From: Candidatus Hydrogenedentota bacterium
GTDB taxonomy: Bacteria; Hydrogenedentota; Hydrogenedentia; Hydrogenedentales; SLHB01
Direction of reading: 5' to 3'
Assembly: GCA_020849535.1 (NCBI GenBank)
Contig: JADLGB010000006.1
Span: 1 to 43,533, forward strand
DNA: 43,533 nt
Part shown: piece by piece, positions 1 through 8,621 of the stretch
Layout of the letters: every line of letters begins with the position of its first letter
How positions within the stretch are numbered: position 1 is the first letter of the stretch
Made by a program: the position numbers and the translations under genes
Notes under the pieces: model-generated
Database searches by the model: none
What the model saw: the letters and a program-made list of their open reading frames with translations, nothing else
What the model was told of the DNA's origin: nothing

Positions 1-109
1 ACGCCCTCCTTTGGTGGACAAGAAAAGGTCTTCGACACATCGATTCTTATCCATCTCAAGAGGGCATTTCTATGAAAAGTCCAAAAACCCTGTTTAGGAC
101 AAGGCTGAT

Positions 110-335
110 CCCCCTTCAAAGGGGGAACTCTGCTACACCATGTCTGTGAATTGCAGGAAATACTTCGGGTGACACGGAGACCTTTGGTTACGAGAATAGG
201 CGCAGCGAAGCGTACGCAACTTGATTCCCCCTTTGAAGGGGGTGGCCCGCAGGGCCGGGGGATGTTGCGCCCCTATGTCGACTTCTGTCCCCTCGTCTTT
301 GAAGGGGACATGCCCGCAGGGCCAAGGGGGATGTC
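110..335. repeat. three GC-rich palindromic repeat copies upstream of nth
   Basis: Three related G/C-block palindromes lie here. At 110-125 five C and five G flank a TTCAAA core. At 227-242 the same palindrome recurs with TTTGAA, followed by a second short palindrome (GGCCC-gca-GGGCC) and GGGGGATGT. At 288-335 a diverged copy reads CCCCTCGTCTTTGAAGGGG, then a GCCCGCAGGGCC-like block and GGGGGATGT. The two longer copies share both palindromes in the same order, so this is a repeat family and not chance. I see no coding potential in 1-387; reading through from an upstream start gives an unnatural N-terminal extension of nth. It resembles dispersed intergenic REP-type elements, but I cannot name the family. 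Confidence 0.6.
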
Positions 336-387
336 GCGGCCGACAGATGGTTCACTGTTTTTGCCTTATCATATCAATGGAGACATT

Positions 388-1065
388 ATGTCAACCTTCA
401 AGAAGACTCTGGCCGCGCAGCGGGAACGCGCGCTGGCGGTTGTAAGAAAGCTCGAAGCCGAGTATCCGGAGGCGACGTGTTCGCTCGAATACCGGGACCC
501 GCTGCACCTGCTCATCGCCACGATCTTGGCCGCCCAATGCACCGACGCGCGCGTGAACATCGTCACCAAGACGCTTTTCAAGCGATACCCCGGCGCGAAG
601 GATTACGCGAACGCCCCGGAAGGTGAGTTGGAAGAGGCTATCCGCACCTGCGGGTTCTACCGGCAGAAGGCCAAGAGCATCCGCGAGGCGTGCCGCGATA
701 TCGTGGAGCGATTCGGGGGCAAGGTACCGGGGACCATGGAAGAGTTGCTGCAGTTGCGCGGCGTGGGGCGCAAGACCGCCAACGTGTTGCTCGCGGAATG
801 CTTCGAGCCGGCCGGGGTGATCGTGGACACACATTGCAGGCGGCTGAGCAATCGCCTCGGGTTTACAACCAGCAACGATCCCGCGAAGATCGAGCAGGAC
901 ATCATGCGACTCCTGCCGCGGGAGCATTGGCGGATGTACTCGCACTGCCTGGTGTTTCACGGGCGCGCAGTCTGCAATGCCCGCGCGCCGAAATGTTCTC
1001 AATGCGCTGTTTGCGAGATGTGCCCTTTCCCCACGACACCGGAGGGGCGCAAGATTGGGAAGTAG
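388..1065 (+). CDS. nth: endonuclease III (DNA glycosylase/AP lyase)
   Basis: A 225-residue base-excision repair enzyme that removes oxidised pyrimidines and cleaves the abasic site by beta-elimination. The helix-hairpin-helix LRGVGRKTANVLL carries the catalytic lysine (K129), and VDTH carries the catalytic aspartate (D147). Their spacing of 18 matches K120/D138 of the E. coli enzyme. The C-terminus holds the iron-sulfur motif C-X6-C-X2-C-X5-C (C196, C203, C206, C212), with an extra Cys at 209. Length is normal for the family. I chose the ATG at 388 because GGAG lies five bases upstream and homology starts there; the open frame extends upstream to 151 but runs through repeats. It converges with the next gene. 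Confidence 0.97.
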   Translation: MSTFKKTLAAQRERALAVVRKLEAEYPEATCSLEYRDPLHLLIATILAAQCTDARVNIVTKTLFKRYPGAKDYANAPEGELEEAIRTCGFYRQKAKSIREACRDIVERFGGKVPGTMEELLQLRGVGRKTANVLLAECFEPAGVIVDTHCRRLSNRLGFTTSNDPAKIEQDIMRLLPREHWRMYSHCLVFHGRAVCNARAPKCSQCAVCEMCPFPTTPEGRKIGK

Positions 1066-1178
1066 CGGGGACGAACACAGACGGGCACGGACGAGGAATG
1101 GGTGCGCGAGTGGGGCGCCGAGCGGAAGCGTGCGGGTGTCGCCCGTTCTTATTGCCACGCGATAGGGCGCATACACCG

Positions 1179-2459
1179 TCAGCCGTGCATCTGCAGGGCG
1201 GGTTCGTAGTGCCGGTACACCTGGGCTTCCTGGCTCATGCCCTTGTGTTCGTAGAAATAGGCCACCTGTTCGGGTGTGAGCGCGGGCAATGGCTGAGTCG
1301 GTGGGAGCCGCTTGTGGGCGGCCGCGATATTCTGCGCGGCGAGGAATAGGTCGCTCTTGGCCTTCCATGCGTCGACTTCCCTCGTGATATACATGCGGGC
1401 CCGCTCGATCAACGTCTGCGCGACCGAAGTCCGGTCCCGGAGTTGGCCGAACAGATTGATCGATCGCGTGAAACGTCGTTCGCTGAGAATAAACGCGCCC
1501 TGTTCACGTTCCACGATACCCTGGTCGCGGTAGATTTCCGCCGCATCAAAGATACAGCCACGCATCGGGTGATCGACTGGCTTGTTGCTGAAGCGATGGT
1601 TTAAGAACTCCCTGCACATCTTGTCCTGGTACTCGGCCCCCACCTGTTCGAGAAGCAGCGCGGCCAGCACCAGGGAATTCACCTTCTCGGCCCGGGCGAT
1701 GCCTTGCTTGAAGTACTCTTCCGGTGTGCACTGCATGATGCCCTTCTGCTCGTGCATCTCCTTCCAGTGCTGCCAGGACAGAGTGAGCCGATCCATGGTG
1801 GACCGGATGAACTTGACGTAGCCGGTGCTGAGGCCGTTTGCCTCGCGGCCGATTTTGCCGAGGACTTCCTGGGTATCCAGCAAGGCATCCTTGGCGAGGT
1901 CCAGACTATGTTCAATCTGTTGTTCGAGAGTGAGTTTGTCTTCCTCGAGGAATTGCGGTCTGCGATCGTGACGGTCTTGGAGGGTGGCGGTGAGTTGTTC
2001 ATCCGTGGAGTACCGGGCGCCCAGGACCAATTGCGTGCTCTTGAGGAGGAACAGGTCTACGCAATAGAGGGGGCCCTCCAGGCGGCACCGCAGGTCCGCG
2101 GAATCGCGATAGCATTCCATGAGTTCGCGGAACCGGCTGGTCATGTTGTTGGGGCCGATTTCGGAGAGCTTCTGTTCGAGCGCGGTTAGAAAGAAATCGC
2201 CCACGAGTGGGTAGAGATTCTTCCGGGCGTCCGAGGCGACCTTCTTCCAGAGGAAATCGTAAACAGAAGAAGCCACGAGGTAAGGATCGCCGTGAGCGGC
2301 TTTGTCATGAAGTTCGCGGATGGCGCCTATAGCACGGTTGGAATTGCCTTCCTTGAGGATCTGAACTACGAGGAATTTCAGATCGTCGGGGATGAAACTG
2401 ATCGTTTCTTCATCCCGCATGCTGAAGGGCTGCGCATCGGCTTGCTGTCTCATGACCAT
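1179..2459 (-). CDS. unrecognised helical protein
   Basis: A predicted soluble protein of about 426 residues that I do not recognise. It is rich in Glu, Gln, Leu and Arg and looks almost wholly alpha-helical. Stretches around the C-terminal half (for example SERRFTRSINLFGQLRDRTSVAQTLIERARMY, split here as SERRFTRSINLFG and QLRDRTSVAQ) resemble TPR-like helical pairs, but there is no clear TPR consensus. No signal peptide, membrane helix or catalytic motif is visible. The frame is open further upstream to 2591, but that part is Pro/His-rich and crosses an inverted repeat. I therefore place the start at the ATG at 2459, which follows AGGGAT; the ATG at 2453 is an alternative. No neighbour suggests a job. 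Confidence 0.75.
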   Translation of the reverse strand: MVMRQQADAQPFSMRDEETISFIPDDLKFLVVQILKEGNSNRAIGAIRELHDKAAHGDPYLVASSVYDFLWKKVASDARKNLYPLVGDFFLTALEQKLSEIGPNNMTSRFRELMECYRDSADLRCRLEGPLYCVDLFLLKSTQLVLGARYSTDEQLTATLQDRHDRRPQFLEEDKLTLEQQIEHSLDLAKDALLDTQEVLGKIGREANGLSTGYVKFIRSTMDRLTLSWQHWKEMHEQKGIMQCTPEEYFKQGIARAEKVNSLVLAALLLEQVGAEYQDKMCREFLNHRFSNKPVDHPMRGCIFDAAEIYRDQGIVEREQGAFILSERRFTRSINLFGQLRDRTSVAQTLIERARMYITREVDAWKAKSDLFLAAQNIAAAHKRLPPTQPLPALTPEQVAYFYEHKGMSQEAQVYRHYEPALQMHG

Positions 2460-2478
2460 TATCCCTGTGTGGTGGTGT

Positions 2479-2501
2479 GCAGTTCCGCCTGCGGGAACTG
2501 C
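2479..2501 (-). promoter_or_regulatory. perfect inverted repeat just upstream of the start codon
   Basis: GCAGTTCC and GGAACTGC form perfect 8-bp arms around a 7-base loop, ending 20 bases upstream of the ATG at 2459 on the minus strand. It could be an operator or an RNA hairpin in the 5' leader of the helical-protein gene. No U-tract follows, so it is not a simple terminator. Confidence 0.5.
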
Positions 2502-2737
2502 AAACCACGGACGCAAATGGAGTTCGACGAAGCCCTCTTCACGCGTGCAGAAAACCGGAAGGAGGAACCATGGCTCACCACACGACCCCAAAGAGTGACT
2601 CTATGGTAAGGGTGGCTGGCGTCTGGAGTCAACTACCGGAAATGGGTGCCGGAAATGGGGGTGCTGTGGGGGGTCGGGAGCAAGCACGGGCGGTTTGGTG
2701 CTACACTACAATCACAGGCGCGCATCCGCACGGGGCG

Positions 2738-3256
2738 ATGAAGGGAGCCCGCACCAACGTGGCTACCAAGTATCATAGGGAAGACATCCGGGGACGGACC
2801 GGCAAAACGTCGCAGCCGCTCGGGGATATGGCAGGCGCCACGGCCAAGCGGCTGGGCGGACGTCCGGGCATGGTCCGGATACTCGCGTTGCTGTCGATCA
2901 TCTCGGTCCTGGCCGTCGTCGATGGGGCGCACCGGCGAAACCGCCTCCAGCAAGAGGGGCCGGACAGCGCGATGGGCGAGGTGGTGGAAAAGCGAGGCCC
3001 GTCCACGGATAAACCGGAGTCCGGCCACGAGCTGCTCTTGCGGCTCGTCTTTCCCGAGGATGAATCCGTGGTAGTCTCAACGGAGGTGGACCCGGACTTG
3101 TGGGCATCCCTGAAACCTGGTGATGGGGTGCGCGTGCACTATGCGCCCGGCCCGGAAGTGGGGACGCTGGAAATCCTGGCGATTGAACCGGGCGCAAAGC
3201 AAGTACCGGCGGAGGGCACACCCCCAGACTCTCCCCCTCCCAGTCCCGCGGACTGA
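2738..3256 (+). CDS. small membrane-anchored protein with a DUF3592-like outer domain
   Basis: A protein of about 172 residues. A basic N-terminus precedes one hydrophobic segment (MVRILALLSIISVLAVVDGA, about residues 45-64). Next comes an extracytoplasmic part with LLLRLVFPEDESVVVSTEVD and GDGVRVHYAPGPEVGTLEI, and a Pro-rich tail. The GDxVxVxYxP pattern resembles DUF3592/small OB-like domains of unknown function, but this is only a loose resemblance. The ATG at 2738 is chosen because a TACAAT box (2707-2712) lies about 30 bases upstream, which would place transcription start just before it. The frame is open back to 2477, but that part overlaps the divergent gene's leader. An internal ATG at 2828 is another possible start. 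It converges with the cytochrome gene, leaving 18 bp. Confidence 0.6.
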   Translation: MKGARTNVATKYHREDIRGRTGKTSQPLGDMAGATAKRLGGRPGMVRILALLSIISVLAVVDGAHRRNRLQQEGPDSAMGEVVEKRGPSTDKPESGHELLLRLVFPEDESVVVSTEVDPDLWASLKPGDGVRVHYAPGPEVGTLEILAIEPGAKQVPAEGTPPDSPPPSPAD

Positions 3257-3274
3257 TCGGTCAAGCTGGTTCGA

Positions 3275-5242
3275 TTACTTCGCGGAAGAGCCCTCTTCCT
3301 CTTGCGTCTTGAGCACGACCTGCTCATATTCGAGGGGGTGGCGTTCGCGCATGTCCTCTTCCGTGATCTTGCCGGTAATCCACGACCAGTTCATCGGGTA
3401 CGTTTCGGGATCGAACACCATGTAGTACATGTGCCAGATGATGATCGTTCCGCAGGCGAGCCACGCCTCGTAGAAGTGGATGAGGGCGGCGATATCGAGG
3501 ATGTATTTGGGGAAATACTGGAGAAACCACCCGCCGTACCACATGGCGTAACCCGTGACGATCATGAGCACGGAACCCCACCACAAGCCCCAGTACTCGA
3601 ATTTCTCACTGTAGCTGTAACGGTCGAACTTGGGTTTCTCCTTGCAGAGACCCACAGCCCAGCCCATGTTGTGGAAGACATCCTTCACATCTTTCCAGGT
3701 AAGGATCAGTTTGACCAGATCGCGGCGGCCGCTACGGAAGAATATGCTGTAGATAACGTTCCAGACCGTGAGGATGACCAGAATCACGCCGGCCACGCGG
3801 TGGATGGTACCCCGGATGGCGAGGTCTTCACTGTTCAGGAAGAAGGCCTTGGCCCACCAGGTATCCGGATAGCGGAGCGCAAACCCGGAGATCGCCAATG
3901 CAATGAAGGAGATCGTGAGCACCATGTGCCCGATGGTGTGGCCCTTCGAGAAGCGCTGACGGGTTCCCACCTCCCCCATTTCGATCCAGAGTTTGCTCAG
4001 CGAGGGACGCGCCATGAGCAGCGTATTGTGGACAACCATGCCTCCGAGAATAATCCCAATCAGCCATAGATAGACCAAGCGCACGATACCCAATGCCCTT
4101 TGTCCCGGGTCGGTGGGGATGATGTGCACCGGTCCATCCGCGAAGTTGGGGCCGGCGTTCTCGTGGCATTGGCCGCAGGTGTTCGGGAGGTTCTCGGGGT
4201 TGATTGAAGAGGCTGGATCGCTCGCGGGCAGTATCGAGTGCGAGCCGTGACAGCTTGCGCAGGATGCGACGACGGTGGACCCCGCCGCACTGGCAAGCCC
4301 GTGGTAACTGTCCATGTAGCTGGCTTGGCGCATCGTCACAACCCCGTAGCGCTCCATGACGCGCTCGTCATCGTGACAGCGCGGGCACGTGGACTGAGAG
4401 ACAATCTGACGATTGACGGGAGACGTTCCCGAGGAGGGCGGCTCGATGTCGTGTTCGCCGTGACAGTCAATGCAGGTCGGTGAATCCTTGATGCCGGCTT
4501 CAAGCGCCTTTCCGTGAATGCTCAGGGCGTATTCGGCCACGATATCGGCGTGGCACTTGCCGCACGTCGCGGAGATGTTGAACCGGTTCACGGGCGAACG
4601 TGGATCCTGAGAAGGATGCATCTCGTGGGTGCCATGGCAATCGCTGCACGAGGCGGCGTTCTCGTTGCCTTCTTCAAACAGTGCCCGGGCGTGCACGCTC
4701 TTCAGATAGGACTCGGAGGGATTGGACACGGAGATCATGTGACTCTTGACGATAGCCGGGTCGGAATGGCACTTGCCGCAGGTTTCCTGCAGGTTGCGCT
4801 TGTGCGTCTTCGACAGGGGATCCGTGGAGGGCCGCGTATCGTGAATCCCGTGGCAATCTGCGCACCCGGAAACGGCGCGGTCTCCCTCGCTCAAAACGAT
4901 CCCGTGCAGACTCTCCGCGTATTGTTGCGTCTCTTCATGGCAGGCGCCGCAGTCGACGGGCTTCAGCGCATCGGGGTGTGGCAGTTCCACAATATCGGCA
5001 TGACACGCGATACAGCCGATAGGTCCGTGCGACGATGCGGAGTAGATTTCCTCGTCGATATAGACGTGGATCGGTTCACCGGTGGCGTCAGTCCCCATCG
5101 CCGCGGGGTCGTTATGGCACATGAAGCAGTCGGCGTCCTCGATGGCGTAGGCGGGCAGTGATAGCAGACCGAAAACGGCCAGCAAGGCACAGATTGGTGG
5201 AATGGCATGTTTGCGCATGGTGGTGCGCGGGCCCTCTCTCAT
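3275..5242 (-). CDS. 11-haem cytochrome c fused to a b-type cytochrome membrane domain (CbcL-like)
   Basis: A 655-residue quinol-linked electron-transfer protein. Residues 1-33 are a signal peptide ending AYA. Residues 38 to about 365 carry 11 CxxCH haem sites (CFMCH, CIACH, CGACH, CADCH and others), many followed by xxH as in cytochrome c3/c7-type domains. From about residue 378 come roughly five membrane helices with histidines in VVHN, GHTIGH, IHRVAG, ALIHFYEAW and IIWHMYY. This matches the cytochrome b561/FdnI/HyaC-type haem b domain. The order, multihaem c then membrane b, is that of Geobacter CbcL, an inner-membrane quinol oxidase for extracellular electron transfer. That function is inferred from architecture. 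The start at 5242 follows GGGGGAGA in a hairpin loop. A second in-frame ATG lies at 5218. Confidence 0.9.
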   Translation of the reverse strand: MREGPRTTMRKHAIPPICALLAVFGLLSLPAYAIEDADCFMCHNDPAAMGTDATGEPIHVYIDEEIYSASSHGPIGCIACHADIVELPHPDALKPVDCGACHEETQQYAESLHGIVLSEGDRAVSGCADCHGIHDTRPSTDPLSKTHKRNLQETCGKCHSDPAIVKSHMISVSNPSESYLKSVHARALFEEGNENAASCSDCHGTHEMHPSQDPRSPVNRFNISATCGKCHADIVAEYALSIHGKALEAGIKDSPTCIDCHGEHDIEPPSSGTSPVNRQIVSQSTCPRCHDDERVMERYGVVTMRQASYMDSYHGLASAAGSTVVASCASCHGSHSILPASDPASSINPENLPNTCGQCHENAGPNFADGPVHIIPTDPGQRALGIVRLVYLWLIGIILGGMVVHNTLLMARPSLSKLWIEMGEVGTRQRFSKGHTIGHMVLTISFIALAISGFALRYPDTWWAKAFFLNSEDLAIRGTIHRVAGVILVILTVWNVIYSIFFRSGRRDLVKLILTWKDVKDVFHNMGWAVGLCKEKPKFDRYSYSEKFEYWGLWWGSVLMIVTGYAMWYGGWFLQYFPKYILDIAALIHFYEAWLACGTIIIWHMYYMVFDPETYPMNWSWITGKITEEDMRERHPLEYEQVVLKTQEEEGSSAK

Positions 5243-5350
5243 TTCGCGTCTCCCCCAAGACGCTGTTCCGGCAACAGGGGTTTTGCCTGCCGGCAGGAGC
5301 CAGCGTGAATCTGGAATCTTGTATACCACAAATATGCGTCGCGCGTCCAA
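5243..5350 (-). promoter_or_regulatory. promoter and structured leader, copy A
   Basis: Read on the minus strand, a -35-like TTGGAC (5350-5345), a 19-base spacer and an extended -10 TGGTATACA (TATACA 5325-5320) precede a leader of about 70 nt. The leader can form three hairpins. GCTGG/CCGGC is at 5304-5289 and GGCAA/TTGCC at 5287-5270. GCGTCT/AGACGC is at 5263-5246, with a TGGGGG loop that holds the Shine-Dalgarno. The same promoter and hairpin order occur upstream of the other cytochrome gene (8392-8509). Stems are kept while loops differ. I do not recognise it as a described riboswitch class. Confidence 0.6.
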
Positions 5351-5404
5351 TGTCTGTCGAAATCGGGTGGACGCGCGGACCCGCCCCCAAGCCGCAGCGA
5401 GGCT

Positions 5405-8269
5405 CTAAAGCTCCAGACGCCAGCCGAGGATATCGACAATATACCCCGCGAACATGGACCAGATAATCAGCAGCACGAGGCCAAAGCCCACCACCAGCGC
5501 CAAGGTCCCGAAGATGGCTGCCCAGAAGCGGAACTCCTTAGGCGCCTGGACCGTGATCCGCTTGTCGAGTTCACCACTCTCTTTGAGGGCCTCGTAGTAT
5601 CGCGGGCGCTCTTCCTTGAGTTCCTCCTCGGGAATGACTCCCGTGAACATGACCATGTCCATCGGGAACTTCTCGGGCCGGAAGTGGGTATTGAAGAAGT
5701 GGATCGTGAAGATGAAGCCCACGGCAAGCAACGCTTCGTCGCTGTGAATGATGGTGGCCACATTGATAAGCCAACCGGGCAGCACCCAGGTGAACAGTTC
5801 AGGGAACCACAGGAGCAGGCCCGTCGAGCCGATGATCGCGACACCCCAGAAGACCGCGAAGTAGTCGAACTTCTCCCAGTAAGTCCACTCGCCGTATTGC
5901 GGACGCGGGCCCTTGCCGCGGAACCATTTCACGGTCGCCCAGAATTCCTGGGCATCGCGCCACGTCGGCAGGAGGGTCCCCGGGCCCAGTAGGATCTGTT
6001 TCCAGGTCGAGCCGGTTTTGCGTTTGCGCTGGGCCACGTATCCCAGGTGAATGAAGAACACGACAAACATCGCCACCGCGGCGATGCGATGGATGACACC
6101 GGCGGACGAGAACCCGCCCAGTGATTCCGCAAGCCACTGCGCCCAAGGCATGTAGGAGAACTTCAGGGCCATGCCCGTCAAGGCCAGTGCGAAGAAGCTC
6201 AGGATGAGCACGAAATGCATTTGGCGCACGATAGGATCGAAGCGGCGCACCATGACACGGTCTTTCGCGGCTTCGATGCCCAACTGTTTCTTCTTCCGGT
6301 GCTCGCGGAGGGAACGCGGGAACCACATCAGCGTGTGGAGTCCGAAGAACGAGAAGGTGCCGACAAGCAGGATGGTCATCGCCCAAAACGCGTAGAAGAG
6401 CGCGGGATACTTCTCCGGGTCGTGGTGTGTGGCGTGCGTCAAGTAGCCCGCCGCAAAGCGGAGGTGCGAGCCTTCGTGGCACTTCGCGCAGGTGTCGACG
6501 ATGTTGTCTCGGCTCAGGTGCGACTCGGGATCCGACGGGGGAAGAATGTCGTGGGCCCCGTGGCAATCGTAGCAGCGGGCGGCCCGTTCCGTGCCCAGTT
6601 TGGAAACCTTGCCGTGGTAGGTGTCGAAGTAAGTTTCGGTGACGTACTCGTGGCACTTGCCGCAGGTTTCGAGAATGCCTTCTTTGAAGGACTCCTGCTC
6701 GGTGCGGCTGATGCTGTGGGCGGTGTGACAAGAACTGCATACGGGCAGTTTGTCCGGGGGCTGTTTGCTCACGGCCGGTGAATGAACGCTGTTTACGAAC
6801 TTCTCTTCGATACCCTGGTGGCATTGGCCACAGGTGTCGGCGATATGAGCGGGGTTCACCGACGACTCGGGGTCTGTGGGAGGCAGCGGTAGATGCGCCG
6901 TGTGACAGCTTGTGCAGGTTGCCGTGGCGAGGAGGCCCGTCTCAGCCAGGCCGCGTCCGTGGACGCTCTCGGTGAAGCTCTGCACCAGCCCGGCAAACTC
7001 CGGCCCGATGCGTGAGGCGGCTTTTTCGCCATCGCGATGGCAGGTGCCGCACAATTCCGGAACCCGGCGCGGATGCGTGAGCGAAGCGGGGTTTTCCTTG
7101 GATAACGTGCCATGCCCGCCGTGACAATCGAGGCAGACGGGCGCGTCCGCGTCGCCTTTCGCCAGCAGTTGTCCGTGGATGCTGCGGGTGTGCTGGTCGA
7201 CCTGCTCCGCATGGCAGATGGAACAGTCCACCTTGACCTCGACAATCGGGGCGCAGGGCCGTACCGCGTTCTGCGGGTCCAGTTCCGTGTGGCACTGGGC
7301 GCAGCGAATTTCGTTGTGCGTCGAATGGGCAAGCAGGTCCGTGTCGACCGCGGCCAACGATGTGCCGTCCGCGCGGGCATGCTCCTTCTGGTGACACGTC
7401 ATGCAGTCCCGGTCGCTGACACCTTCCTCGTAGAAGACCTTGCGGGCCACGTGCGGCTGGTGGCAATCCACGCAGACGGGGATCACTTCGGGCTGCTCCT
7501 CCCAGAGCTTGCCTTCGATGACCTTCTCGTGCACCTGCTCGATGAGCGCGTGGCATTGGGTGCACACGCCGACAATGTTGTCCCGGTGAATCGAAGACTG
7601 TGGGTCCGTGTGCGGGAGGACATTGTGCGCGGTGTGGCAACTGGTGCAGACCGCCGTCACGGTGAGGCCCTGCTGGTACAGGCCGGTGGCGTGCATGCTG
7701 TCTTCGTAATTGGTCAGGATGTCGTGCTGGTCGATATTGCGGCTCTTGGCGACCGGGGCATCTTCGGCATGGCAGGTGCCGCACATCTCAGGGATGTGAA
7801 TCGGATTGGTGCGCGACTTCGGGTCATCCAAGGGGAGGATGTCGTGCTTGCCGTGGCAGTCCCAACATTCCGGCGCCAGGGGATCCTTGTTGGCTTGGGC
7901 CTGGCCGTGGAGACTCTTCGCATACAGCTCGGCTTCCTCGCCGTGGCAGTCCCCGCAGTTGACGGCGGGGAGCTCTGGCTCGTGGGGGACTTCCACGATG
8001 CCCGTGTGACAGCCGGTACAGGACAGCGCCGCATGGATGGATGCATCGTAGGGGGGCTTGTCCACAAACAGCGAAAGTTCGGTACCCGCCTCCGTGACCT
8101 TCGTCAGGCTGGGGTCTTCATGACAGAGGAAACACTGATCGTCCGTAATGGGCTCGGCCGGAGCTTCTTCGCCGCCTTTCGCGGCCTCCTCTTGTGCCGC
8201 GTGGGCCCCAATGGCCACGCCGACAAACAGGAGAACCACCAAGAACCGTGGCTTCCAGTTGCGTCCCAT
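5405..8269 (-). CDS. 19-haem cytochrome c fused to a b-type cytochrome membrane domain
   Basis: A 954-residue paralogue of the downstream cytochrome. Residues 1-24 form a signal peptide (MGRNWKPRF...IGAHA). About residues 45-600 hold 19 CxxCH motifs, often as CxxCHxxH with a spacer like ILPxxDPxS between pairs, which points to internal duplication of a two-haem unit. From about 626 there are membrane helices with conserved histidines ([30 protein letters not shown]) of the cytochrome b561/FdnI type. A further helix ([17 protein letters not shown]) lies near the C-terminus. The likely role is to take electrons from menaquinol and pass them along a haem wire toward periplasmic or outer-membrane acceptors. 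The start at 8269 follows GAGAGGGAC; a GTG at 8323 is open in frame but less likely. Its own leader is 120 bases upstream. Confidence 0.9.
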   Translation of the reverse strand: MGRNWKPRFLVVLLFVGVAIGAHAAQEEAAKGGEEAPAEPITDDQCFLCHEDPSLTKVTEAGTELSLFVDKPPYDASIHAALSCTGCHTGIVEVPHEPELPAVNCGDCHGEEAELYAKSLHGQAQANKDPLAPECWDCHGKHDILPLDDPKSRTNPIHIPEMCGTCHAEDAPVAKSRNIDQHDILTNYEDSMHATGLYQQGLTVTAVCTSCHTAHNVLPHTDPQSSIHRDNIVGVCTQCHALIEQVHEKVIEGKLWEEQPEVIPVCVDCHQPHVARKVFYEEGVSDRDCMTCHQKEHARADGTSLAAVDTDLLAHSTHNEIRCAQCHTELDPQNAVRPCAPIVEVKVDCSICHAEQVDQHTRSIHGQLLAKGDADAPVCLDCHGGHGTLSKENPASLTHPRRVPELCGTCHRDGEKAASRIGPEFAGLVQSFTESVHGRGLAETGLLATATCTSCHTAHLPLPPTDPESSVNPAHIADTCGQCHQGIEEKFVNSVHSPAVSKQPPDKLPVCSSCHTAHSISRTEQESFKEGILETCGKCHEYVTETYFDTYHGKVSKLGTERAARCYDCHGAHDILPPSDPESHLSRDNIVDTCAKCHEGSHLRFAAGYLTHATHHDPEKYPALFYAFWAMTILLVGTFSFFGLHTLMWFPRSLREHRKKKQLGIEAAKDRVMVRRFDPIVRQMHFVLILSFFALALTGMALKFSYMPWAQWLAESLGGFSSAGVIHRIAAVAMFVVFFIHLGYVAQRKRKTGSTWKQILLGPGTLLPTWRDAQEFWATVKWFRGKGPRPQYGEWTYWEKFDYFAVFWGVAIIGSTGLLLWFPELFTWVLPGWLINVATIIHSDEALLAVGFIFTIHFFNTHFRPEKFPMDMVMFTGVIPEEELKEERPRYYEALKESGELDKRITVQAPKEFRFWAAIFGTLALVVGFGLVLLIIWSMFAGYIVDILGWRLEL

Positions 8270-8391
8270 TGTCCCTCTCACCCCCATCGTGGGCAGATCG
8301 ATTCCCCCTTCCAACTTGGCCACTGCACGGTTTTACGCCATCGTGCCGGCCGTTGCCTTGGCGTGATGAAGCGGCGAATGCTTGTGCTCAA

Positions 8392-8509
8392 CACGCGTCT
8401 CCCCCAAGAGACTTCTCCGGGAACAAAGCGGCAACAGAGAATTGCCGGCTGGCGGGAACCAGCGCAAATCCCGAATCTTGTATACCATAAATGTACGCCC
8501 CGCGTCCAA
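8392..8509 (-). promoter_or_regulatory. promoter and structured leader, copy B
   Basis: This matches copy A. TTGGAC is at 8509-8504, then a 19-base spacer and TGGTATACA (TATACA 8484-8479). Hairpins are GCTGG/CCAGC (8463-8448), CGGCAA/TTGCCG (8447-8429) and GTCTC/GAGAC (8412-8397), the last with TTGGGG in its loop. In copy A the first stem has CCGGC, pairing by G-U where this one has A-U. The third stem is built from different pairs, so pairing is kept while sequence changes. In copy B the position matching copy A's ATG is a TTG (8391) that opens an out-of-frame 37-codon ORF. That ORF ends at 8278, close to the real start at 8269. Confidence 0.55.
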
Positions 8510-8545
8510 CGACCCGGCGCGTGTCGGCTCGCAGCTCGCAGCACC

Positions 8546-8574
8546 TTGACCGCGCATCATCAACCTGTTAAGGT
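8546..8574 (+). promoter_or_regulatory. sigma70-type promoter of the symporter gene
   Basis: TTGACC (8546-8551), a 17-base spacer and TAAGGT (8569-8574) lie 48 bases before the ATG at 8622. The promoter is divergent from the cytochrome promoter at 8479-8509. Confidence 0.55.
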
Positions 8575-8621
8575 TTTGGCTCGGAATCAATGCAATCTTC
8601 TTAACGGGCAGGGGGTAGAAC

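Noticed and set aside
5243..8509. GEMM cyclic-di-GMP riboswitch before the cytochrome genes
   Set aside because: GGCAAAACC in copy A is suggestive, but copy B lacks it and neither has the second conserved block (GACGCAAAGCC-like).
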